Origin: an uncultured Lachnospiraceae bacterium | GTDB taxonomy: Bacteria > Bacillota > Clostridia > Lachnospirales > Lachnospiraceae | Direction: 5' to 3' | Length of the DNA: 64,000 bases | Assembly (NCBI GenBank): GCA_934320895.1 | Contig: CAKRFY010000006.1 | Location: 51,702-115,701 of the forward strand | In this document: positions 32,452 to 40,387 of the stretch, in pieces | Layout: each line of letters starts with the position of its first letter | Numbering within the stretch: the stretch's first letter is position 1 | Position numbers and translations under genes: made by a program | Notes under the pieces: model-generated | Seen by the model: the letters and a program-made list of their open reading frames with translations, nothing else | What the model was told of the DNA's origin: nothing | The model's database searches: none

Positions 32452-35331
32452 ATGTGGGAAACATTTAAAAATTATTTAAAAGGATTGTTCAATTCCCGTA
32501 TTGCGATAGTTGTCATAGTATATATTTTATTCTTTGCTATACTTGGAAATCGTTTATTTACACTTCAGATCATTGATGGTGAAAAATATTCCAGCGAGGC
32601 TCAGAAAAGTACACAGAAAACCAGAACGATCAAAGCTACAAGAGGAAATATATATGACTGTAATGGCACTTTGCTTGCATATAACAAATTATCGCACAAT
32701 GTAACATATGAAGAAACTGATGCAACTGCAAAGATGACATCAGAAGAGAAAAATGATATGATCTGTAAGCTGATACGCGTTATAGAAAATAATGGTGGAA
32801 CTATTTCGGTTGATTCATATTTAAAACTTAATGATAAGGGTGAGCCAGAATTTACAGTGTCAGGAAATTCACTTTTGAGATATAAAGCAGAGGTTTATTC
32901 AAAGACAATAAAAGAGTTAAAAAAGAAGGAAAACAAGAAATTACTGAATGCAACTGCGGAGGATATATATAAATTTTTAAGATATGATAAAAGTGTGCAG
33001 AGTCCGAAATTTGATATTTCAGATAAATATGATAATAAGATTGCGATAAAGATACTTGATATCAGATATGCGATCTTTATAAACAGGTATCAGAAGTATC
33101 TTCCTATTACGATTGCTAAAAATGTAAATGACAAAACGGTTGCAGCGATAAAGGAAAATAATGATGAGCTTATAGGTGTAAATATAAGTGAAGATACAAA
33201 GAGAGTTTATAATAAAAGTAAATATTTTGCACATATGTTAGGTTATACAGGTGCAATAACTTCTGAAAAACTTGAACAGATAAAGAAGAAAGATGCCAAA
33301 ACAGACTATACAACAGATGATCAGGTAGGTATATCTGGTCTTGAAAGTGTGTATGAGGATTATCTGAAGGGTAAAAAAGGCAGTGAGAAATTAAGTATAA
33401 ATTCAAGTACAAGTCGTGTTGTTTCAGTAGATCAGACGATAAGTCCTACGGCCGGAGATGATCTTTATCTTACTATAGATGCCAAACTTCAGGAGGAGTG
33501 TTATAATCTTCTTGAAGAAAATCTTGCAGGAGTTCTTATAAGCAGAATTAATAACAGTTCAAGTGCAGGTTCAAAGGGTACTAACTCAACAGATATAAAG
33601 ATACCTATATATGATGTATACGAGGCTCTATATAAAAATAATATAATAGATGTTACGCATTTTACTGACAAAAAAGCAACTTCTCTAGAGAAAAAGACAT
33701 ATAAAAAATTTAAGAGTAAGTCTAAGAGCATTATCTCTGATATGAAAAAACATCTTGCGGCTAATTATACAAAAGGTTCAAAAGATATTTCAGATGATAT
33801 GAATGATTTTCTGGATTATTTTTATGAAATTCTCAAAACAAATGGTATTATGCTTGTAAAACAGGTAGATACTTCTGATTCTGTATATAAGAGTTTTGTA
33901 AAAGGAAAGACGAGCCTTAGCCAGTTTTTGCAGTATTCTATTTCAAAACAGTGGATAGATCAGGAAAAGTTAAACATAAAAAGCGGATATTATACATCTG
34001 AGGAGATTTACGGGAAATTATTAGCTTATGGATTTGCAAAGTTAAAAGATGATACTGGATTTGCAAAGCTTATATATGGTTATCTTGTACAACATTATGA
34101 ACTTTCTGGAACTGATACATGTCTTTTGCTCATGGACCAGAAAGCTGTGAAAAAGAATAAAACAAATTACGCAAACTTGCAGACCGGTGCATTATCTCCA
34201 TATTCATATATTATTAGCGAAATAAAAAAACTTGAGATTACACCAGGAGATCTTGGACTTGAACCATGCTCTGGTTCACTCTTAGTAACGGATGTAAAGA
34301 CAGGTGATGTTAAAGCTATGGTTACTTATCCAAGTTATGATAATAACAAGATGGCAAATAAAGTAGATTCTGAATATTACAATAAAAAACTTATTCAGAA
34401 TTCGTCATCGCCACTCTTAAACAGACCAACGATGCAGGAAATGGCACCCGGTTCAACATTTAAAGTTATATCAGCTATCACTGGAATGGAAGAGGGCGTT
34501 ATCTCACCGTCTACCCATATATATGATCATACGGTCTTTTCAGAAATCGACCATCCTGCCAAGTGCTGGAGCACAGTATCACATGGAGACCTTACGGTGT
34601 CTTCAGCTATTGAAGTGTCATGTAACTATTTCTTTTATAAAGTAGGATATATGCTGTCAGGAAAGACTTCTTCAGGGAATATAAATTATCCAAGAGGTAT
34701 CGCACGTCTTAAAAAGTATGCGAAAAAATTTGGACTTACTGATAAATCAGGTGTTGAAATTCCGGAAATATCACCTCATTTTGCTACAACAGATGCTGTC
34801 AGAGCTGCAATTGGTCAGGATACGCATGCGTATACACCTGCACAGCTTTCACGATATGTTACTACTGTAGCAAATAGTGGAACCTGTTATGATCTTACTC
34901 TTGTAGATAAGATTAAGAATGTTAAAGGAAAAACTGTATTAAATAACAAAGCAAAAGTAAGAAATAAGGTAAATATTAAACAGTCTTCATGGGATGCCGT
35001 ACACAAGGGAATGAATCTTGTTGTAAATGGTTCAAAAAGTTCCATCAGCTTTATGTTTAAAAATGTAAAGACTAGGATAGCAGGAAAAACTGGTACTGCA
35101 CAGCAGAGTAAATTCCATGCCAACCATGCTTATTTCATTTCTTATGCACCATATAAAAAACCTGAAATTTCGGTTACATGTGTAATTCCAAACGGCTATG
35201 CTTCATCGAATGCAGCACAGACCGCAAGAGATGTATATAAATACTATTTTGGAAAGAAGGGTTCAAAAGCTAAGAAAAAAGTATCAGGTTCAGTTAAGAT
35301 GCCTGAGTCAAGTACATCACATATAGATTAG
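32452..35331 (+). CDS. mrdA: Penicillin-binding protein 2 (elongation transpeptidase) with large insertion
   Basis: Class B PBP that cross-links peptidoglycan during elongation. One transmembrane helix (about 17-36) is followed by the dimerisation domain (TRGNIYDCNGTLLAYN). The transpeptidase has its active serine in S668-TFK, a second motif in VSCN and the KTGTAQ motif near the end. At 959 residues it is about 300 longer than typical PBP2. An extra segment at about 365-600 sits between YLTIDAKLQEECYNLLEENL and SGSLLVTDVKTGD; it is lysine-rich and mostly helical. The ATG at 32452 follows GAGAGG; an upstream TTG in frame is less likely. Position after mreD makes it MrdA rather than FtsI. Confidence 0.93.
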   Translation: MWETFKNYLKGLFNSRIAIVVIVYILFFAILGNRLFTLQIIDGEKYSSEAQKSTQKTRTIKATRGNIYDCNGTLLAYNKLSHNVTYEETDATAKMTSEEKNDMICKLIRVIENNGGTISVDSYLKLNDKGEPEFTVSGNSLLRYKAEVYSKTIKELKKKENKKLLNATAEDIYKFLRYDKSVQSPKFDISDKYDNKIAIKILDIRYAIFINRYQKYLPITIAKNVNDKTVAAIKENNDELIGVNISEDTKRVYNKSKYFAHMLGYTGAITSEKLEQIKKKDAKTDYTTDDQVGISGLESVYEDYLKGKKGSEKLSINSSTSRVVSVDQTISPTAGDDLYLTIDAKLQEECYNLLEENLAGVLISRINNSSSAGSKGTNSTDIKIPIYDVYEALYKNNIIDVTHFTDKKATSLEKKTYKKFKSKSKSIISDMKKHLAANYTKGSKDISDDMNDFLDYFYEILKTNGIMLVKQVDTSDSVYKSFVKGKTSLSQFLQYSISKQWIDQEKLNIKSGYYTSEEIYGKLLAYGFAKLKDDTGFAKLIYGYLVQHYELSGTDTCLLLMDQKAVKKNKTNYANLQTGALSPYSYIISEIKKLEITPGDLGLEPCSGSLLVTDVKTGDVKAMVTYPSYDNNKMANKVDSEYYNKKLIQNSSSPLLNRPTMQEMAPGSTFKVISAITGMEEGVISPSTHIYDHTVFSEIDHPAKCWSTVSHGDLTVSSAIEVSCNYFFYKVGYMLSGKTSSGNINYPRGIARLKKYAKKFGLTDKSGVEIPEISPHFATTDAVRAAIGQDTHAYTPAQLSRYVTTVANSGTCYDLTLVDKIKNVKGKTVLNNKAKVRNKVNIKQSSWDAVHKGMNLVVNGSKSSISFMFKNVKTRIAGKTGTAQQSKFHANHAYFISYAPYKKPEISVTCVIPNGYASSNAAQTARDVYKYYFGKKGSKAKKKVSGSVKMPESSTSHID

Positions 35332-35353
35332 GAAATAAGGAGGGTGAAAATAA

Positions 35354-36028
35354 GTGAAAGAGACAGTTGTTATCAAAGGCACAAAGTCAGGGATAATTCT
35401 TGCGCTTGACAGTTCGATTCCATACGAACAGTTAAAAAAGGATATTGCAGAAAAGTTTCGTTCCTTTGATGAATTTTTAGGAACAGCATCTAAGGCCATA
35501 AGTTTTCAGGGCAGGGAACTCGACGATGACCAACAGGAAGAGATCATTTCTATAATACATCAGAATTGTCATCTTAATATAGTATGCATAACAATTGATG
35601 ATCCTGATAAAGAAGCGCAGTTTTCAAGGGCAGTAGAGAATGTATTTGCAATTCAGGATGCAAATACGGGGCAGTTTTTTAAGGGTAATCTCCGTTCAGG
35701 GCAGGTTCTTGATGTTGAAACAAGCATTATAGTCATTGGTGATGTAAAAGCTGGGGCTAAAGTGGTATCAAAAGGAAATGTAATAATACTTGGTTCGCTA
35801 AATGGTACTGTATATGCAGGTTCAACAGGGAATAGCAATGCATTTGTCATAGCACTGGATATGAATCCGATGCAGATTAAAATAGCAGATGTTATCGCAA
35901 GATCACCTGATAAACCTGGAAAGTTAAAAAGAAAAAATAAACCTGAAACCAAGATCGCTTTTCTGGAGGATGGAAACATTTATATTGAGACATTAGATAA
36001 AGATGTAATGGATGATATAAAATTGTAA
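35354..36028 (+). CDS. minC: Septum site-determining protein MinC
   Basis: Inhibitor of FtsZ polymerisation at cell poles. The N-terminal domain (about 1-90) is followed by the beta-helix C-terminal domain with VIGDVKAGAKVVSKGNVIILGSLNGTVYAG, the conserved MinD-binding surface. 224 residues. It is separated by 22 bases from mrdA. A GTG start is used at 35354, with AAGGAGG upstream. minD and minE follow, giving a complete Min oscillator. Confidence 0.95.
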   Translation: MKETVVIKGTKSGIILALDSSIPYEQLKKDIAEKFRSFDEFLGTASKAISFQGRELDDDQQEEIISIIHQNCHLNIVCITIDDPDKEAQFSRAVENVFAIQDANTGQFFKGNLRSGQVLDVETSIIVIGDVKAGAKVVSKGNVIILGSLNGTVYAGSTGNSNAFVIALDMNPMQIKIADVIARSPDKPGKLKRKNKPETKIAFLEDGNIYIETLDKDVMDDIKL

Positions 36029-36104
36029 ATGTAGACATAATAATTTTTTTTTGATAAAATTATTATTAAAATATTAAATTTGTTTTAACAGGAGGAAACA
36101 AAAA

Positions 36105-36893
36105 ATGGGAGAAGTAATAGTAGTCACATCCGGAAAAGGCGGTGTTGGAAAGACAACTACAACTGCCAATGTAGGTACAGGCTTGGCGATGGAGGGAAAG
36201 AAGGTTGTTCTTATTGACACTGATATAGGACTTCGCAATCTTGATGTTGTAATGGGACTTGAAAACAGGATCGTTTACAATCTTGTCGATGTTATTGAGA
36301 ACAATTGTCGTATTAAACAGGCACTTATAAAGGATAAACGTCATCCAAATTTATATCTTTTACCTTCAGCACAGACAAAGGATAAGACTGCAGTTAGTCC
36401 TGAACAGATGAAAAAACTTGCTGATGAACTTAGAGACGAGTATGACTACATACTTTTAGATTGTCCTGCCGGAATAGAGCAGGGATTTCAGAATGCTATA
36501 GCAGGTGCGGATAGAGCACTTGTTGTTACTACACCAGAAGTATCAGCAGTAAGAGATGCTGACAGGATTATAGGACTTCTCGAAGCAAATGAAATTTCAA
36601 AGAACCATCTTATTGTAAATAGATTGAGATCTGATATGGTTAAGGAGGGAAATATGATGTCAAGTGACGATGTCGTGGATATACTTGGCATTGATCTGAT
36701 AGGTATTGTCCCTGATGATGAGCATATTATTACATCAACAAACAATGGCGAGCCTTTAGTAGGTTCTAGTTGTCTTGCAGGGCAGGCATATATGAACATA
36801 TGCAAAAGAGTTATGGGAGAAGATGTTCCTTATTTGAATCTTGATGTTAAGGAAGGATTTTTCCAGAAATTAGCAACAATTTTCAAAAAATAA
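36105..36893 (+). CDS. minD: Septum site-determining ATPase MinD
   Basis: Membrane-associated ParA-type ATPase that recruits MinC and is displaced by MinE. The deviant Walker A is GKGGVGKTTTTANVG, followed by DTDIGLRNLDVVMGLE and LDCPAGIEQGF. The C-terminal amphipathic helix EGFFQKLATIFKK is the membrane-targeting sequence. 262 residues. GGAGG before ATG. The 76-base gap after minC holds an AT-rich inverted repeat (AATAATTTT / AAAATTATT) of unknown use. Confidence 0.97.
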   Translation: MGEVIVVTSGKGGVGKTTTTANVGTGLAMEGKKVVLIDTDIGLRNLDVVMGLENRIVYNLVDVIENNCRIKQALIKDKRHPNLYLLPSAQTKDKTAVSPEQMKKLADELRDEYDYILLDCPAGIEQGFQNAIAGADRALVVTTPEVSAVRDADRIIGLLEANEISKNHLIVNRLRSDMVKEGNMMSSDDVVDILGIDLIGIVPDDEHIITSTNNGEPLVGSSCLAGQAYMNICKRVMGEDVPYLNLDVKEGFFQKLATIFKK

Positions 36894-36918
36894 ATTTAGA
36901 ATTTTATGGAGGAATATC

Positions 36919-37203
36919 ATGGGAATTTTCTCAAATTTTTTTAAAAGTCCTGAAAGCAGCAGTGATGTTGCCAAAAGGAGGTTGAAGGTAGCCATAACTT
37001 CAGACAGGGCGGTTTGCTCGCCTGAGCTTATGGAGCAGATGAAAAATGACATTATTCAGGTGATTTCAAAATATGTGGACATCGATACGGAAGGACTTGA
37101 TATAAAAGTTACTAAGACAGAACTTGACGAATCATCAGGAACAGTTAATGCACTTTTAGCCAATATCCCTATTAAGGAGGGGTCAAGAAATTTCCGTAAA
37201 TAA
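36919..37203 (+). CDS. minE: Cell division topological specificity factor MinE
   Basis: Stimulates MinD ATPase and drives its release from the membrane. The protein has 94 residues. The N-terminal membrane-binding start GIFSNFFKS is followed by the contact helix AKRRLKVAITSDR and the beta-rich C-terminal domain ending in VNALLANIPIKE. GGAGG precedes the ATG. Presence of MinE rather than DivIVA-only control implies pole-to-pole oscillation in this Gram-positive. Confidence 0.95.
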   Translation: MGIFSNFFKSPESSSDVAKRRLKVAITSDRAVCSPELMEQMKNDIIQVISKYVDIDTEGLDIKVTKTELDESSGTVNALLANIPIKEGSRNFRK

Positions 37204-37226
37204 ATGAAAGGTTAGGATGAGTTGCA

Positions 37227-38447
37227 ATGATCAACCGAATCAGGCAGTATGATTGGAAAAAGTATAACTTCTCACTATTATTTGTCGTAGTTATACTTTG
37301 TATATTGGGATTGTTTTGTGTAAAAATGGCTGGAGGAACTACAAAGGGTGCTTCTCTCATGAAAGGACAGTTAGTCGGATTAATACTCGGATTATTTGTC
37401 GTAGCAGTTGTTTCAGTTATAGATTATCATTTTATATGTCAGTTTAGTATTATTTATTATATAATCGGAATTTTACTTACACTTGCGGTTCACACATCGT
37501 TGGGAACTGACAATAAGACAGGGACATACAGATGGATACAAGTTGGTCCTATTTCATTTCAGCCGACAGAGCTTATGAAGATCATACTTATAATCACGCT
37601 GGCCACACTATTTGCGAGACTTCATTCAAAAATGGATAAAGTTTCATCTGTTGTAAAAATATGTGTTGTTGCATCAATTCCGGTGCTTGCAATTTTGACA
37701 CAGCCTGATCTGTCATCAAGTCTTGTAGGTATATTTATAATGTGCGTCATGATTTTTGTCGGCGGCGTAACATATCGTATAATTGTACCTATACTTATAG
37801 CAGCTGTACCTTTAAGTGTTCTTTTAGCGTGGTATATACAAATACCTGGTAATTTTATTTTACGTGGATATCAGTATAATCGAATACAGGCATGGCTTCA
37901 TCCGGATACTTATCCAAATGCCGACAATCTTAACTGGCAGCAAAACTCAGCCATCAAGGCAATTGCATCTGGTCAGCTTTATGGTAAGTTTATCCAGGAT
38001 GGCGGAAAGGGTCTTGAGAGTAGAACATATAATGGTGTCGCTATTAGAGAAAGTGATTTTATCTGGTCTGTTGTCGGAGAAGAATTTGGATTTTTAGGAT
38101 GCTGTGTTGTATTATTATTGTTTGCTATAGTGATTTTTAAATGTTTTATGGTAGCAAAAAAGGCACAGGATTTTCTTGGAAAAATGATCGCAGTAGGTGT
38201 AGCTGCTATGTTTATGTTCCAGGTATTTGCAAATATCTGCGTAGTAACTTTCATATTTCCGAATACAGGACTTCCTCTGCCATTTATAAGCAATGGATTA
38301 AGTTCCATGATATCGGCTATGATAGGGATAGGATTGGTTATGAATATAGGTATCCAGCCGGCTAAATCAAGCAAGGAAGGATTTTCCATGAGAAATCTTA
38401 ATTCATCAGAGGAAAGTGACATTGATGAGATTGGACTGGATATTTAA
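37227..38447 (+). CDS. rodA: SEDS-family peptidoglycan glycosyltransferase RodA/FtsW
   Basis: Polytopic membrane glycosyltransferase that polymerises lipid II, normally paired with a class B PBP. About ten hydrophobic helices; conserved segments are YRWIQVGPISFQPTELMKI, the extracellular loop around NWQQNSAIKAIASGQLYGKF, ESDFIWSVVGEEFGFLG, and NTGLPLPFISNGLSSMI. 406 residues. The presence of mrdA and mreBCD upstream points to RodA rather than FtsW, though sequence alone does not separate them. The start follows minE by 23 bases. Confidence 0.92.
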   Translation: MINRIRQYDWKKYNFSLLFVVVILCILGLFCVKMAGGTTKGASLMKGQLVGLILGLFVVAVVSVIDYHFICQFSIIYYIIGILLTLAVHTSLGTDNKTGTYRWIQVGPISFQPTELMKIILIITLATLFARLHSKMDKVSSVVKICVVASIPVLAILTQPDLSSSLVGIFIMCVMIFVGGVTYRIIVPILIAAVPLSVLLAWYIQIPGNFILRGYQYNRIQAWLHPDTYPNADNLNWQQNSAIKAIASGQLYGKFIQDGGKGLESRTYNGVAIRESDFIWSVVGEEFGFLGCCVVLLLFAIVIFKCFMVAKKAQDFLGKMIAVGVAAMFMFQVFANICVVTFIFPNTGLPLPFISNGLSSMISAMIGIGLVMNIGIQPAKSSKEGFSMRNLNSSEESDIDEIGLDI

Positions 38448-38490
38448 ATATATATGAAATTATAAAATTGAAAAGACAGGGGTGAATAAG

Positions 38491-38898
38491 ATGAACATTG
38501 GATTAATTGCACATGATGCAAAAAAAATACTTATGCAGAATTTTGCTATTGCATACAGAGGAATTCTAAGTAAACATGATATTTATGCAACAGGAACTAC
38601 AGGCCGTCTTATAGAAGAGGTGACCAACCTTAATGTTCATAAATATCTTGCGGGACATCTTGGAGGAGAACAGCAGCTTGCGTCGCAGATAGAACATAAT
38701 CAGATAGACATGGTTATTTTTCTACGTGATCCACTATCACCAAAATCACATGAACCGGATGTAAATAATGTTATTCATTTGTGCGACACATATAATATTC
38801 CGTTTGCAACAAATCTTGCCACGGCAGAACTGCTTATAAAAGCTCTTGACAGGGGAGATCTTGAATGGCGCGAAATATTAAAAAAGGAAGGGCTATAG
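38491..38898 (+). CDS. mgsA: Methylglyoxal synthase
   Basis: Converts dihydroxyacetone phosphate to methylglyoxal and phosphate, a bypass of lower glycolysis under phosphate limitation. Conserved motifs are IGLIAHDAKK, ATGTTGRLIEE, GEQQLASQI and the catalytic-loop region FLRDPLSPKSHEPDV. 135 residues from ATG 38491 after AGGGGTG; GTG 38482 is a weaker alternative. Its location between the RodA-like gene and a D,D-carboxypeptidase is also found in other Clostridia. No known functional link to shape. Confidence 0.95.
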   Translation: MNIGLIAHDAKKILMQNFAIAYRGILSKHDIYATGTTGRLIEEVTNLNVHKYLAGHLGGEQQLASQIEHNQIDMVIFLRDPLSPKSHEPDVNNVIHLCDTYNIPFATNLATAELLIKALDRGDLEWREILKKEGL

Positions 38899-38912
38899 TC
38901 AGGGGTACAGTC

Positions 38913-39893
38913 ATGAATACAATAAAAAAAAGATGTAAGACAATCGCTCTGGTATTGATAGCATCGGTTATGTTGACGGGATGTGAAACAGATGTATCAG
39001 TATTTGATAATTATGATGCTACTTTGCCCAAGGAAGAGCAGAATAATGTATTTGGTGCAAAAGAACAGCAGCTTCTTTCGTCGGATATCTGTGTTGTTCC
39101 AAAGAAGAAACAGTCAAAGAAAGATTCTTTTATGACTGCCGGGGCATCGCTTATTTTTGATAATACGGACAATAAGATGCTTTATGCAGATAATATATAC
39201 CAAAAGATGTATCCTGCAAGTACCACCAAGATTGTGACAGCACTTGTTGCATTAAAATATGGAAATCTTGATGATGTTGTTACTATTGGATATAATGCTA
39301 CTCATATTGCTGAGTATGGTGCTAAGTTGTGTGGTTTTGCAGAGGGAGATAAGATTACTCTCAAAAAACTGTTGTATTCATTTCTGATATGTTCTGGCAA
39401 TGATGCGGGTATTGCTATTGCGGAGCATATATCAGGAAGTGTTGAAAAGTTTGCCGAATTGATGAATAAGGAGGCAAAGAGCCTTGGCTGTTCTGGTTCA
39501 AATTTTGTAAATCCGCACGGACTTCATGATGATGATCATTATACAACTCCGTATGATCTATATCTGGTATTTCATGAACTTTTAAATTATGATGTTTTTA
39601 TGGATATAATAAACCATTCTTCTTATAAAGCTGAATTTAATGGAGCAGATGGTTCTAAAAAGACATTATGGTTTGCATCGACAGACAAGTATCTGCTTGG
39701 AAGTGCTAAAGCACCTGATGGAGTTACTGTTATAGGTGGAAAAACAGGAACAACTTCAATGGCAGGCTCAAATCTTATATTATACACAAAGAACAACAAT
39801 GGAAAGAGTTATATATCAGTTGTAATGCATGCGAGCGACTCATTTAATCTTTATTCACAGATGAGTCATTTGCTCGAGATGGAAAATAAATAA
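38913..39893 (+). CDS. D-alanyl-D-alanine carboxypeptidase, lipoprotein form
   Basis: DacF-type penicillin-binding carboxypeptidase that trims the terminal D-Ala from pentapeptide stems. The N-terminus is a lipoprotein signal (VLIASVMLTGC). The active serine is S103 in STTK106, the second motif is SGN in ICSGNDAGIA, and the third is KTGTT. 326 residues, without the long C-terminal beta domain of DacA. The start is ATG 38913 after AGGGG; an earlier in-frame ATG at 38865 lies inside mgsA. It closes the morphogenesis block and is followed by a strong terminator. Confidence 0.92.
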   Translation: MNTIKKRCKTIALVLIASVMLTGCETDVSVFDNYDATLPKEEQNNVFGAKEQQLLSSDICVVPKKKQSKKDSFMTAGASLIFDNTDNKMLYADNIYQKMYPASTTKIVTALVALKYGNLDDVVTIGYNATHIAEYGAKLCGFAEGDKITLKKLLYSFLICSGNDAGIAIAEHISGSVEKFAELMNKEAKSLGCSGSNFVNPHGLHDDDHYTTPYDLYLVFHELLNYDVFMDIINHSSYKAEFNGADGSKKTLWFASTDKYLLGSAKAPDGVTVIGGKTGTTSMAGSNLILYTKNNNGKSYISVVMHASDSFNLYSQMSHLLEMENK

Positions 39894-39904
39894 TAAAAAA
39901 GAAC

Positions 39905-39953
39905 CCACCTGTATGATATTTAATTGCCATATCATACAGGCGGATTTTTTTAT
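39905..39953 (+). terminator. Strong intrinsic terminator of the morphogenesis block
   Basis: CCACCTGTATGATAT (39905-39919) pairs with ATATCATACAGGCGG (39929-39943), leaving a nine-base loop and one mismatch, then a T-run. An A-run on the other side makes it usable for the minus-strand DUF378 gene as well. Confidence 0.9.
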
Positions 39954-39975
39954 TTATTATAGTAATGTATCAGTT

Positions 39976-40182
39976 TTAATATTCTCCTGAAGAACGGATA
40001 CGTCCGTAATAGCTAATGGCATAAAGTCCGCCAATACCTACAGCAGCGTAAATGATTCTTGAAAGGATAGTCATATCCCCGAATAATACTCTTACAAGGT
40101 CAAATCTTAAAAATCCGATAAGACCCCAGTTTATTGCGCCGATTACAACGAGTGTCAGTAAAATATAATCTAATGTTTTCAC
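39976..40182 (-). CDS. DUF378 family small membrane protein (YuzA-like)
   Basis: Two-helix membrane protein of 68 residues; function unknown. It opens with the family hallmark LDYILLTLVVIGAINWGLIGF and has a second hydrophobic helix (ILSRIIYAAVGIGGLYAISYY). A GGAGGC sequence precedes the minus-strand ATG. It is the second minus-strand gene of the window and stands alone, convergent to the D,D-carboxypeptidase gene. Confidence 0.9.
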   Translation of the reverse strand: MKTLDYILLTLVVIGAINWGLIGFLRFDLVRVLFGDMTILSRIIYAAVGIGGLYAISYYGRIRSSGEY

Positions 40183-40280
40183 AATATGCCTCCATTTATT
40201 ATTTTAATTTTAGTATGTGTGATGTTTTATAAAAATATTCATTGGAAAAAAATGTAAAAAAAAGAGAGCTTATTTTTGGG

Positions 40281-40310
40281 TTGCGTAGTTTTATTTATTA
40301 GGTGTATAAT
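40281..40310 (+). promoter_or_regulatory. Predicted promoter of the M14 carboxypeptidase gene
   Basis: TTGCGT (40281-40286), an 18-base spacer and TATAAT (40305-40310) lie 77 bases upstream of the start codon in the 205-base divergent gap. Confidence 0.65.
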
Positions 40311-40387
40311 ATTCAGGCATATTTACATATTAGAAAAAATGTATCTGTGATTTACATGCGGATGTATTTGAAAGGAAGGAAACAGAT

